Origin: Candidatus Obscuribacterales bacterium
GTDB taxonomy: Bacteria; Cyanobacteriota; Vampirovibrionia; Obscuribacterales; Obscuribacteraceae
DNA length: 60,740 nucleotides
NCBI GenBank assembly: GCA_019747875.1
Contig: JAIEQI010000144.1
Coordinates: 1 to 60,740 of the forward strand
Direction: 5' to 3'
Part shown: positions 53,901 through 60,663 of the stretch, in pieces
Numbering within the stretch: the first letter of the stretch is position 1
Layout: each line of letters begins with the position of its first letter
Program-made: the position numbers and the translations under genes
The notes under the pieces: model-generated
Seen by the model: only the letters and a program-made list of their open reading frames with translations
Databases searched by the model: none
What the model was told of the DNA's origin: nothing

Positions 53901-54384
53901 ACCGATTCTCACGAGCTGGGACGGAGAGATGCTCTCTTTTGCAGGAGAGAAATTCCACATTCAAAAAGAACTGGAGGCCGCCGAGAAAGATCGCGAACAA
54001 CGCATCAAAGCGCTCGAAGAGAATCAGAGACAAGCCAAGGAAATAGCTGACCAGAGCAAAAAGGCAGAGGACATTGCGCGCGTCACTGAACTAGAGAACC
54101 AGTTAAACCTCGAACGCCAAAACCAACGCGTCGTTGCCGAATTGCGTCTAGCAATGAACGGCCAACGCGGAGAGGCACAAATGGAACGCGCCAAGGCGTT
54201 AGTGAAGACTGCTGCCGATCAGGCAATTGCAGACCGCTTAGCACCGAAAGATGTGAAAGGCGGAAGCTCGGGCGGATTAACCCGTGGAGCCGCATTCGCC
54301 ATGGTCGTAACCACTTTGGCATTCCTCTATGTCGGTCAGCCGACCCCAGCTCAAGCTAACGTCTACGAAAGTCGCGCCAAATAA
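47956..54384 (+). CDS. Giant coiled-coil membrane protein
   Basis: About 2142 residues, with GGGGGGTG before the ATG. Residues 1-150 are acidic and mixed; 165-235 are a Pro/Gly/Asn-rich linker (KPGGTNPGDTNKPN). An Ala-rich hydrophobic segment, AAASAATAAAALLLTKRIRAY, lies near 237-260. Residues ~290-1615 are an unbroken coiled coil made almost wholly of E, Q, K, R, A, L, T and D, with recurring RExL and EQExL steps. Over 1300 residues this could span roughly 0.2 micrometres if fully extended. A globular part (about 1630-1760) has GWRVVGEKNGSFVLINEDTY and TRYYRERLTSRVYSV. More helices follow, and a C-terminal membrane segment (AFAMVVTTLAFLYVG) lies near 2110-2125. It resembles no named family; a structural or tethering role is inferred. 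Confidence 0.85.
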   Translation: MPSESFSEKDDELPKRQDVEAQDSDAANEKSDDNKLFQAGWDSQAKDFKFTVNSDGQRAANFLDLADDKSAQQQATDKGSNNIKNGAAVERVSASLEITDPTKLAAAEARARAEQSAASEQLRPVERVAEKNEVNPEKLDQLARIYPVHELQKRAQDWHNYAIGQTTYKPFNFAPATDGSKPGGTNPGDTNKPNDGTKPGTGEVDPDNVNPYTNEKPKPPENNEQKPPERPKDDDNSALKIAAASAATAAAALLLTKRIRAYLDSKKDGKAGEPTDTNKPGENKSEPGKDLSQQEQALKEQAEKLRAQEEQLKREQESLQEQKRSLEDKTRELTERETRVADEARRVAERSTTVQQEVERVAERESKVTKELETIKTQKGELETEKRTLETQKQEQNADKTRIAEREQELQTREQELTEKQRTAEAEAQKVREERAAVSADRETLNSDRSKLVEEQERLNQDRSALNEQARTQTEEATRILTDKETLNKDRETLLAEQEKLNEAQRQVAGDKEQLTKEKAALAEQQGSLARDREELSKLQRHNGELQNALVESKQKIEAEERRLSGEIQALEGEKKALETEKQTLAEQRGKQEVDQQKLERDQAALAERERAAEDKARSLTQQAEQVLRDRATLDSLQRGIDDQKAQLSENERMMETARTRLEAREKEIASRESQLDTLRQQLEAEQKVVAAEKAKNASDRTEIATAREQLGKDLEAIERQAQANEQEKARLGQEKQTIQQERETITRERQQLSEAQEQYTRDKDQLSRDQSKLQGDREQLAADKEAIRKARTAMETELASKSAEIAAERVSVSSDREKLETDKTTLQEEKARVTEQSRTLDQKSTELSRTEAELNARKSTLDKQEGEITKRTTETAARVEAVAKEEAALKTQQELLKQQQAELEQAKQSQDKSAAELATEAQRLKQVETVLAEKEAEVTRERSAVDQARTALLAEREIYNADKAKLTSDQTSFNEQKAQLTAERENLNKQRIAANEREQSLKAAEAVLVERQTKLTGDLETLSKDQAKLAEAQKSLGEAQQALTERERTIEARSKSLDQISSQLTADQERLRQAQEGVSTQKQELAQQEEALQRDKEALTKATASNDQEKRQNDEKAAELSTRERELGEKRQTVERAASANETEASRLKVLAEGLEQTKTQLAESQTTLSQEKEKLSAAEQTLKTERTNLEAEKAQLAQSKETLGKEQEALRSERTALGTEQETLKRGQEQLARDKEALAQSQEAVKTAERDLAQEKAAFEKEKSTRTAEFESREKEVAQREGALNEQRARLEADSSKLQQQRTQLSEQEATLQKERTALTESQQALASEQTKLQERETGLNSQAETLKTQTAQLEQKRTQLGTERTALEAERQQLQADRQQQNADLTALAEREQKLNERDGKLSGREQALNEETKMLAEEKRQLVDGQEKLKGEQSALAQRTRELTEERARLAEQARSVATQQSDLITREQTLKAGQEQLVADQLKVVAEKEQLQAQSAQNSQDQEKLAADKEQLARDKQALESAKSTLSQEKEALGKQLEASNKRSADLETERKSLEGMRSTLEATERELRAQQEALSGQKQALAEEAQRLASESERLEQARGTLKRERAQFMEARFQQEIPIADKEKLAGGRWGQRVQMTDDGPGWRVVGEKNGSFVLINEDTYLQDRRQQAPMTEAQFRRHFDEVNVKLPGEEPGTRYYRERLTSRVYSVDAVKGGQVFYTKVGDTVIAGPGGGEGSRTYAKLMQQEPRDLSEKATEVAAKPVAEKEKPGAEQNAEQEKQAAEREAAALAEQLKANEKFNKLTDEARMKEALTQLTERSLQRMPANNAERADFIMKQLKASFRKQLGVSTDSQLPEGIRNMKISVVEGEGKAPNLVQNASDKTATLEIPAKMLSENPKAVIVDAYSQASGLGMLGMLKESGNANVTMRSLEPITNKIASSAEKIVGVQSEILAQKKVATVNMDAVASDRPIVIDREKPILTSWDGEMLSFAGEKFHIQKELEAAEKDREQRIKALEENQRQAKEIADQSKKAEDIARVTELENQLNLERQNQRVVAELRLAMNGQRGEAQMERAKALVKTAADQAIADRLAPKDVKGGSSGGLTRGAAFAMVVTTLAFLYVGQPTPAQANVYESRAK

Positions 54385-54415
54385 ATCAGCGAAGACTCGC
54401 TGCTTGCAGCCCCAG

Positions 54416-54446
54416 GCAGGCGAAGCTAGCAGTTGCAATCGCCTGC
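54416..54446 (+). terminator. Hairpin after the giant gene
   Basis: GCAGGCGA (54416-54423) pairs with TCGCCTGC (54439-54446) over eight bases with a 15-nt loop, followed by TTCTTAG. Probable terminator 32 bp after the stop. Confidence 0.5.
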
Positions 54447-54581
54447 TTCTTAGAAGCGATTAACGATCGTGGCCCAATCTGATACGTATTTCCCGTGCTG
54501 TAGCGCCTGCCCGCCTCATGTACACTTCGGCGTTATTCACCTCGTATTTCACCGCTAGTTAGTCATGGACTAAGGCCAGAT

Positions 54582-55313
54582 ATGGGCCAAGAGCTCAACA
54601 ATTTTCAAAACGTCGATTACACCCCTAAGTTGACTAATGCCGAATTGCTCAGCACAGGCGCAGACAACAAATCAATAGCGTCAAAATTGTGGGACGCAGC
54701 TTACGAACATAAGGGCGAGATTGCAACGGCAGCCGGAACACTGGCAGCAACTGCCGCAATCATCAGTGCCGCCGCTCTGACAAAGGGCAGATACTGGGGC
54801 AAACCAAACGTTCTTCTCATCGAAGACACGATGGGAATGGGCATGGCTTATAAGCAGGCCCTCACTGATAGCGGTCACAAAGTAACTTGGGTGACGAAAG
54901 TCAATTCATTAAAGCCTTTCACAGGCGTTACTGCCGAGGGCAAGGAAATAGCACTTTCCAACGGGCGCAACAGAATTGCTTTTTTGGATGGAGATCTCGG
55001 TAAAGGCAATCTTGAAGGTGCACAGATTGCTGGCACTTTGAAAGATCACAAGTTTTTGACGATCACAACAAGCACTCAACCGACCATGAATGCAGAGATG
55101 GTTCAAAAAGGTGCCACCGTAGCGGGTCGAAAAGATGTGGTTTACGTTTCGCTCTTAGGAGACAAGTTGGACCTGCGTTCCGCAATTAGATCGCCTTCTT
55201 ATGCGCAAAAAACATTGGATGAGATGCAACTGGCACTTAAAACCGATGCGCTAAAACCGTTGCGAAAACGAGCAGACGCCACATTGATGGATTACATGAC
55301 CAGACAATATTAA
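54582..55313 (+). CDS. Membrane-anchored receiver-like protein
   Basis: A 243-residue protein. A hydrophobic Ala-rich helix (about 46-66, IATAAGTLAATAAIISAAALT) is followed by a CheY-like domain. NVLLIEDTMGMGMAYKQALTDSGHKVTWV (about 75-103) matches the first strand and helix of a receiver with an acidic ED pair. RIAFLDGDLGKGNLEGAQIAGTL holds the candidate phospho-aspartate near 127-129, FLTITTSTQ the switch Thr/Ser near 149-152, and DVVYVSLLGDKLDLRSAI a candidate lysine near 196. No output domain is attached. A membrane-bound receiver is unusual. Whether it is phosphorylated or is a pseudo-receiver is open. Confidence 0.7.
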   Translation: MGQELNNFQNVDYTPKLTNAELLSTGADNKSIASKLWDAAYEHKGEIATAAGTLAATAAIISAAALTKGRYWGKPNVLLIEDTMGMGMAYKQALTDSGHKVTWVTKVNSLKPFTGVTAEGKEIALSNGRNRIAFLDGDLGKGNLEGAQIAGTLKDHKFLTITTSTQPTMNAEMVQKGATVAGRKDVVYVSLLGDKLDLRSAIRSPSYAQKTLDEMQLALKTDALKPLRKRADATLMDYMTRQY

Positions 55314-55501
55314 ATCAGCTCATTAAGAATCCACAAATTCCAACGAGCACTGGTATTCAATAGCATATTATTGGAGCCCCCACAGGAATCCATTGAACAC
55401 GCGCTGGCGTTTGGCAGGGCTTCGCCCCTCTACTCCTTCGCTAATTAATTCCACACGAAGGCGGTTTTCGCACAGCCTTCCAACGCTCTGAGGGCAAAAT
55501 T

Positions 55502-55954
55502 ATGACAAAGAAAATCCCAGACGGCTACGGAACAGTAACACCATATTTGGTGACTAAAGATGCAGCTAAAGTAATCGAGTTTTTGCAAAAATCATTCGAT
55601 GCCAAGGAAACCCATGAGCGCATGATGAAAGGCGACATCGTCGGTCATGCTGAAGTTAAAATCGGCAACTCAATCTTGATGATCTCCGATGCTTGTGAGC
55701 ATGCACCAGCAATGCCCAGCATGTTCTACATCTACACCGAAGATTGCGACGCCCTCTACAAGCGCGCACTAAACAATGGTGCTAAGTCATTGCAAGAGCC
55801 GGCAGATCAATTCTATGGCGATCGCAGTGGCGGCGTTGAAGATCTCGCAGGCAACAAATGGTACGTCGCTACGCGCAAGGAAGATCTTAGCGACGCAGAA
55901 CTGAAAAAGCGCTCGGAAGAATTCCAAAAGCAAATGGCTGCTGGCAAGCGCTAA
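55502..55954 (+). CDS. VOC-family protein (PhnB/glyoxalase-like)
   Basis: A 150-residue protein of the vicinal oxygen chelate superfamily. It shows the PhnB-type pattern: TVTPYLVTKDAAKVIEFLQKSFDAKE at the start, GHAEVKIGNSILMISDA near 47, FYIYTEDCDALYKRALNNGAKSLQEPADQFYGDRSGGVEDLAGNKWYVAT through the second half. Metal ligands H (in GHAEV) and E (in GVEDLAGN) are in place. Relatives act as isomerases, dioxygenases or resistance proteins; this one cannot be assigned. A helical tail of 25 residues is charged. No operon partner is seen. Confidence 0.88.
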   Translation: MTKKIPDGYGTVTPYLVTKDAAKVIEFLQKSFDAKETHERMMKGDIVGHAEVKIGNSILMISDACEHAPAMPSMFYIYTEDCDALYKRALNNGAKSLQEPADQFYGDRSGGVEDLAGNKWYVATRKEDLSDAELKKRSEEFQKQMAAGKR

Positions 55955-56029
55955 GCATCACTGATGCTATAAAAAAGAATCGCTCAGCAAATCGAATATT
56001 GGAAACGGATCGTGAATACGGTCCGTTTC
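55954..56029. terminator. Bidirectional terminator region
   Basis: Two hairpins lie between convergent genes. AGCATCA-C-TGATGCT (55954-55968) is followed by ATAAAAAAG. GAAACGGA (56002-56009) pairs with TCCGTTTC (56022-56029). The second suits the minus-strand Clp-N gene ending at 56033, the first the VOC gene. Confidence 0.5.
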
Positions 56030-56032
56030 TGC

Positions 56033-56491
56033 TTAGGGATTAAGTTCAAAAACTTTTTGAAGATCTTGATCCAGATCAGCTCGCGAAATGGAAAGCTCTT
56101 GGACGATCTGATCGGTCTGTTTATCCGAAACATCTATTAGAGCGGAAAGCAAATGTTCCGTGCCGATCGTTTCACTGCCTTTTTCTTGCGCAATCGAAGC
56201 AGCATTTTTGATCAGATTCTTTGCTTCATCGTTGAAAGGAATTTCAACCGGCACATGACCTTCACCAAGCCCTATAAGATCTAGAATCTTCCGTCTAATC
56301 GCAGACCCGCGTACGCCCCTTGCCTCAAGGATATTGCGCGACTGGCTGCGCTCCACCAGACTCAGCCCCAACAGCAATTGCGCTGGTCCAACCACCGAAT
56401 GCCCCGACCGCCTGGTTTCCTCTTGCGAGATCAGGATGCATTTAGTGGCATCCTCGTTGAATCTTTTCAGTATTTCAATAAGATCGCTCAT
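56033..56491 (-). CDS. Stand-alone Clp N-terminal domain protein
   Basis: A 152-residue protein made of the duplicated Clp repeat found at the start of ClpC/ClpA. The first half is LKRFNEDATKCILISQEETRRSGHSVVGPAQLLLGL; the second is FNDEAKNLIKNAASIAQEKGSETIGTEHLLSALI. No AAA+ module follows. AGGAG lies eight bases before the ATG. Such separate N-domains (for example ClpS-like or plant ClpT-type proteins) adjust substrate choice of a Clp ATPase or protease. Here the link to a specific ATPase is inferred, as none lies in the window. Confidence 0.9.
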   Translation of the reverse strand: MSDLIEILKRFNEDATKCILISQEETRRSGHSVVGPAQLLLGLSLVERSQSRNILEARGVRGSAIRRKILDLIGLGEGHVPVEIPFNDEAKNLIKNAASIAQEKGSETIGTEHLLSALIDVSDKQTDQIVQELSISRADLDQDLQKVFELNP

Positions 56492-56761
56492 GTATTAGGC
56501 TCCTGGCGTTGGCATTTATCTTTAAAAACACAGCGCAACAGATGCGATCCGATTGCTGTAACCCAGACCTACAAATTATAAAGATTAGAAGGACCTTTGC
56601 CCAGTCAGAGATATCCTCAAACCATTAAGGTACGACGCTTTCCCCCAGTCTTTGATTTACAAATTTGGAACTTTTTGGCCACGATTACTTCTATCGGTTA
56701 TATAGGTAATAAGCGACCTCACTCGCTAATGACAACCCCGTACTGCAATTAAAAAACCACC

Positions 56762-58012
56762 ATGAACAGCACAGAATACAGACCGACAATTACACCAAAG
56801 AAAGATGGGTTTTCGGGCGGATCCGCCTTAATCGGACTCATTTGCGGACTACTGGTAGCCGGTTCCTTCTGGGCAGGGCACGAGTTCTGGCCGGGACAAC
56901 CACAAGGAGGCGGAGCCCCAGGTCTCGGCAGCCATAACGCCGTGCCGGGAGGGATTCCAACGACTCCAGTAATTAGCCCCGGAACTAACGTCGTAGCCGA
57001 TATTGCCGCCGCCGCTATGCCGAGCGTCGTCAATATAGACACACGGACCAGCGTCACTGTCCCGGAAGTGATGACACCGTTTCACTTCTTTGACATGTTT
57101 GGCTCGCCTGATTCCGGTCCTCGACAACGACGATATGAGAGCCACGGTGCAGGGTCGGGCTTCATCATTCGTCCGGACGGATACATTCTGACGAACAATC
57201 ACGTTGTGCAGAAGGCCGAAGAAATTAAAGTAACTCTAGCTGACAAACGGGAATTTACCGGCAAGGTAGTCGGCAAAGACAAATACTCCGACCTGGCTTT
57301 AGTCAAAATCGAGGCCACTGGTTTGAAGCCGGCCAAACTTGGCGAGAGCAAATCCATCCGACCAGGCGACTGGGCAATTGCAATTGGCAGCCCACTAGGT
57401 CTAAGCCAGACTGTTACACTCGGAATTGTCAGCGCCATTGGCCGGTCAATCGATAACCTTAATGCGGTTGAACTCATTCAGACAGATGCCGCAATCAACC
57501 CTGGCAACTCGGGTGGTCCGCTGCTAAATATCAAAGGTGAAGTGATTGGCGTCAACAATGCCGTCCGCCGTGACGGACAAAACATTGGTTTTGCCATTCC
57601 AATCGACATCGCCAAAACAGCATCCGAACAGCTCATCAAGACTGGCAAGATTCCACATCCATACGTCGGAATAGCGATGAAAGACATGGACGAGAAACTT
57701 GCCAAAGCACTGGGTGTGCCGCCTGATACCAAAGGCGTGATAGTAGCTCAAACGACGCGAAACAGTCCCGCTGCAGATAGCGGTTTGCGGGCTGGCGATG
57801 TGATTCAGAAAATTGATGGCAAGACGGTGGCGACTTCAAGAGAAGTCCAAAACGTCGTCCGTGCTCATAAACCAGGCGATTCGCTGGTGCTTTTAGTGCT
57901 TAGACAGGATCAATTGTTGCCGATTACTCTGAAGATTGGAAATTACGAGGACGTTCAGTCTGACCGCGAATCCGAGCCTCAGGAAAGACAACTGATCCCA
58001 ATCGAGCCATAG
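56762..58012 (+). CDS. HtrA/DegP-like serine protease with one PDZ domain
   Basis: A 416-residue membrane-anchored protease. One N-terminal helix (about 23-43, ALIGLICGLLVAGSFWAG) is followed by a Gly/Pro-rich linker. The trypsin-like domain has GSGFIIRPDGYILTNNHVV with the histidine near 146, KYSDLALVKIE with the aspartate near 177, and QTDAAINPGNSGGPLLN with the serine near 253. One PDZ domain occupies about 300-390 (GVIVAQTTRNSPAADSGLRAGDVIQKIDGK). It acts in quality control of exported proteins. TATATA at about 56699 is a possible -10 box. The ATG has no clear ribosome binding site. Confidence 0.95.
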   Translation: MNSTEYRPTITPKKDGFSGGSALIGLICGLLVAGSFWAGHEFWPGQPQGGGAPGLGSHNAVPGGIPTTPVISPGTNVVADIAAAAMPSVVNIDTRTSVTVPEVMTPFHFFDMFGSPDSGPRQRRYESHGAGSGFIIRPDGYILTNNHVVQKAEEIKVTLADKREFTGKVVGKDKYSDLALVKIEATGLKPAKLGESKSIRPGDWAIAIGSPLGLSQTVTLGIVSAIGRSIDNLNAVELIQTDAAINPGNSGGPLLNIKGEVIGVNNAVRRDGQNIGFAIPIDIAKTASEQLIKTGKIPHPYVGIAMKDMDEKLAKALGVPPDTKGVIVAQTTRNSPAADSGLRAGDVIQKIDGKTVATSREVQNVVRAHKPGDSLVLLVLRQDQLLPITLKIGNYEDVQSDRESEPQERQLIPIEP

Positions 58013-58102
58013 CAAGCCCCAAACCTAAGTTCTGCACAATGATCTAGTCCGGCTATTCTGGGATAATCCCGGCACGTATCTGTGTCAGAAGAGGTTTTCA
58101 AG

Positions 58103-59239
58103 ATGAAGGGTTGCGGTGGCCAGGAAACGCAAGCTGTGATGGAGCGAAAAGAACTCGATGGCAGAGCCTTGGCTCTGGTATCAGGGGCGGTGCGCAACGA
58201 TTGGACAAAAGAAGAAATCGCGCAGATTTATCATTCGCCTCTGTTAGACCTCGTGTTCACTGGGGCTCGTGTCCACAGAATGCACCACGATCCTCGCGCG
58301 GTTCAACAATGCACACTGCTTTCAGTCAAGACCGGAGGATGCTCCGAAGACTGCGCTTACTGCCCACAATCAGCAAGATACGAGACCAACGTCAAAGCTG
58401 AAAAGTTACTGGATCCAGACACAGTTTACATGGCTGCAAAACTGGCCAAAGACAATGGCAGCACACGCTTCTGCATGGGCGCCGCCTGGAGAGAAGTTAA
58501 AGACAACGAGCAATTTCAGCAAGTATTGCAGATGGTCGAGAAAGTGAAATCTCTCGACATGGAAGTCTGCGTGACGCTAGGCATGGTCAATCTAGAACAG
58601 GCAAAAAAATTGAAGGATGCAGGCGTCACAGCTTACAACCACAACCTGGACACCGGCGAACAGTACTATGACAAGATCATCACAACCAGAACTTACGCTG
58701 ATCGCTTAAATACATTGCAAAATGTACGAGAAGCAGGCATTACAGTTTGCTGCGGCGGAATTGTCGGATTGGGCGAAAGCGATGATGATCGAGTAGATCT
58801 CCTACATACTCTAGCAACCCTAGAGGTGCACCCCGAGTCAGTTCCAGTCAATGCACTCGTGTCCGTTGCCGGCACACCGATGGAAGACAAGGCAAAAGTT
58901 CAAATTGATGCAATGCTGCGAATGATTGCAACAGCTCGGATCATTATGCCACTGTCAATGGTGCGCCTCTCCGCTGGACGTGTGGACATGTCCATGGCAG
59001 AACAAGCGCTTTGCTTCCTTGCTGGAGCTAACTCCATCTTTACAGGAGAACGCTTGCTGACTACCGCGAATCCCGAGTTTGACCAAGACAAAGAAATGTT
59101 CGCGACATTGGGATTAAAAGCACTGACTTTGGAAGGGGCCGACAGCTGCCATTCAATGCCAGAGAAGTCCGGGCACTGCTCGGAAAGTAAGCCGAAGCCC
59201 GCTACCAGTCACTGCCATCCTCCCAGCTCTTGTTGTTAA
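58103..59239 (+). CDS. bioB: Biotin synthase with Cys/His-rich C-terminal tail
   Basis: A 378-residue radical-SAM enzyme that inserts sulfur into dethiobiotin. The [4Fe-4S]/SAM motif is CSEDCAYC, near residue 79-86 (GGCSEDCAYCPQS). [2Fe-2S] ligands are in RFCMGAAWR, VCVTLGM and CCGGIVGLGE. YNHNLDT and VRLSAGR are also diagnostic. The last 30 residues are atypical, with CHSMPEKSGHC and SHCHPPSSCC giving five cysteines and three or more histidines, as if to hold an extra metal or serve cluster delivery. The ATG at 58103 has GAAGAGG nine bases upstream; a GTG at 58082 is possible. It is about 19 kb from the other bio genes. Confidence 0.95.
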   Translation: MKGCGGQETQAVMERKELDGRALALVSGAVRNDWTKEEIAQIYHSPLLDLVFTGARVHRMHHDPRAVQQCTLLSVKTGGCSEDCAYCPQSARYETNVKAEKLLDPDTVYMAAKLAKDNGSTRFCMGAAWREVKDNEQFQQVLQMVEKVKSLDMEVCVTLGMVNLEQAKKLKDAGVTAYNHNLDTGEQYYDKIITTRTYADRLNTLQNVREAGITVCCGGIVGLGESDDDRVDLLHTLATLEVHPESVPVNALVSVAGTPMEDKAKVQIDAMLRMIATARIIMPLSMVRLSAGRVDMSMAEQALCFLAGANSIFTGERLLTTANPEFDQDKEMFATLGLKALTLEGADSCHSMPEKSGHCSESKPKPATSHCHPPSSCC

Positions 59240-59349
59240 TCGCAAGGCGCGTGGCGGTAGCCCTGATACGCTGGTAAAATAGCTGAATCGACCGTGGTCG
59301 GCAGCATAGCTGCTCGTCAGCCTACAGAATACATTCAGGTAATACCCGC

Positions 59350-60303
59350 ATGAACAGAAGATACGCTTGTTTGATTCTTGCATTGTCCCTTACACTCGGA
59401 CTTGCACCCATAAGCGCGCACGCCGACGACGCGCCCGTCATGCCATGGAATAAGCTTCCTGCAGAGCCCGAGCCAGAACCAGAGGTAAAGCCGGAAGTGA
59501 AGCCGACGCAAACAGAAACCCCGGCAGCCAGACCCGCTACTCCGTCAACACCGAGCCCCGAAGACGAGAAAAAAGCGCGCCTGTTTAAAGCACAGATGCA
59601 CGCCTTTGAAGCCGGAAAGTTGATTCGGAAGAACCAGTTCTCACTGGCACAAAAAGAATTCAGACAAGCTGCCGACTATGACCCGGACAACGTCGATTAT
59701 CTGTCAGGTTATGCCAACGCCGCACACAAGAACAACGACTGGAATGCAGCTGCCATAGCATATACGCGCTTAATGAGAAAAGATCCATCACGGAAAGAGC
59801 TCTATAAATCGCTGGGCGAATGCCTGGCTCAAGTTCAAAAATATGACGACGCAGTGGCTGCATACAAGACAGCGGCTCAGTTCGAAGACGACAAGGGCGA
59901 AATGTGGAAACGCATCGGCTCCATTCGCTCCAATCAAGGTCGCTATGACGAAGCCATGGAAGCTTACCGGCAGAGCGTCAAACTCTCACCGAAAGATGGC
60001 AAAGGTTTTGAAACCCTGGCTGCGCTCGAGTGGAAGCAAGGCAACAAGACAGCGGCGCTTAAAACGTACAAGACTGGCGTGACGAATAATCCAGACGATG
60101 GCGATCTCCAGGCAGCATATGCCTACGCTCTTATGGGCGAACAGCGCTGGCGCGAAGCATCCGAAGCGTACAAAGCAGCGGCGCGTACAAAAGGCAAGAA
60201 TCCAGCCATCGAGCAAGGCTACAAAAGCGCTATGGACCACATAGCCTATGACGAGCAAATGGCCAAGATAAAAGCAGCCAAGGAAGCTAAGAAGAAGCAC
60301 TAA
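59350..60303 (+). CDS. Secreted TPR protein
   Basis: A 317-residue protein with a signal peptide (residues 1-25, cleavage after SAHA). A Pro/Glu-rich linker follows (EPEPEPEVKPEVKPT). TPR units cover about 85-300: IRKNQFSLAQKEFRQAADYDPDNVDYL, NNDWNAAAIAYTRLMRKDPS, VQKYDDAVAAYKTAAQ, QGRYDEAMEAYRQSVKLSPKDG, QGNKTAALKTYKTGVTNNPDDG and EQRWREASEAYKAAARTKGK. A Lys-rich end (AKIKAAKEAKKKH) completes it. It is probably a periplasmic scaffold for protein complexes. No enzyme domain is visible. Confidence 0.88.
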   Translation: MNRRYACLILALSLTLGLAPISAHADDAPVMPWNKLPAEPEPEPEVKPEVKPTQTETPAARPATPSTPSPEDEKKARLFKAQMHAFEAGKLIRKNQFSLAQKEFRQAADYDPDNVDYLSGYANAAHKNNDWNAAAIAYTRLMRKDPSRKELYKSLGECLAQVQKYDDAVAAYKTAAQFEDDKGEMWKRIGSIRSNQGRYDEAMEAYRQSVKLSPKDGKGFETLAALEWKQGNKTAALKTYKTGVTNNPDDGDLQAAYAYALMGEQRWREASEAYKAAARTKGKNPAIEQGYKSAMDHIAYDEQMAKIKAAKEAKKKH

Positions 60304-60334
60304 CTGATCACCAGCGCGGCTCTCTCTAAAGCTC

Positions 60335-60370
60335 GAAGCCGGCAGGATGCCGGCGCTCCCGGGATCGAAC
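60335..60370 (+). repeat. REP-like repeat, single copy
   Basis: GAAGCCGGCAGGATGCCGGC followed by GCTCCCGGGATCGAAC. Same family as at 8071. It lies 32 bp after the TPR gene and just before the HIP1 array. Confidence 0.8.
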
Positions 60371-60390
60371 CGAGCGTCAAAAAACAATTT

Positions 60391-60663
60391 GGGCATCAAA
60401 AAAAGCGATCGCGCTTAATTCGGGCATCAAAAAAGCGATCGCGCTTAATTCGGGCATCAAAAAAGCGATCGCGCTTAATTCGGGCATCAAAAAAAGCGAT
60501 CGCGCTTAATTCGGGCATCAAAAAAAGCGATCGCGCTTAATTCGGGCATCAAAAAAAGCGATCGCGCTCAATTCGGGCATAAAAAAGAGCGATGGCACTC
60601 AATTCGGGCATCAAAAATGCGATCGCGCTTAATTCGGCATCAAAAATGCGATCGCGCTTAATT
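60391..60663. repeat. HIP1-bearing tandem repeat, nine copies, ~30-bp period
   Basis: Units read CGGGCATCAAAAAAAGCGAT then CGCGCTTAATT, with 29-31 bp periods set by the length of the A run. Eight of nine copies contain GCGATCGC, the HIP1 octamer over-represented in cyanobacterial genomes; copy seven has GCGATGGC. AAGCG-ATCG-CGCTT allows a small hairpin in each unit. The array ends with GGCTCTGAGG. No open frame crosses it. Confidence 0.92.

Noticed and set aside
60391..60663. Possible CRISPR array
   Set aside because: Units are contiguous with no unique spacers; a plain tandem repeat.
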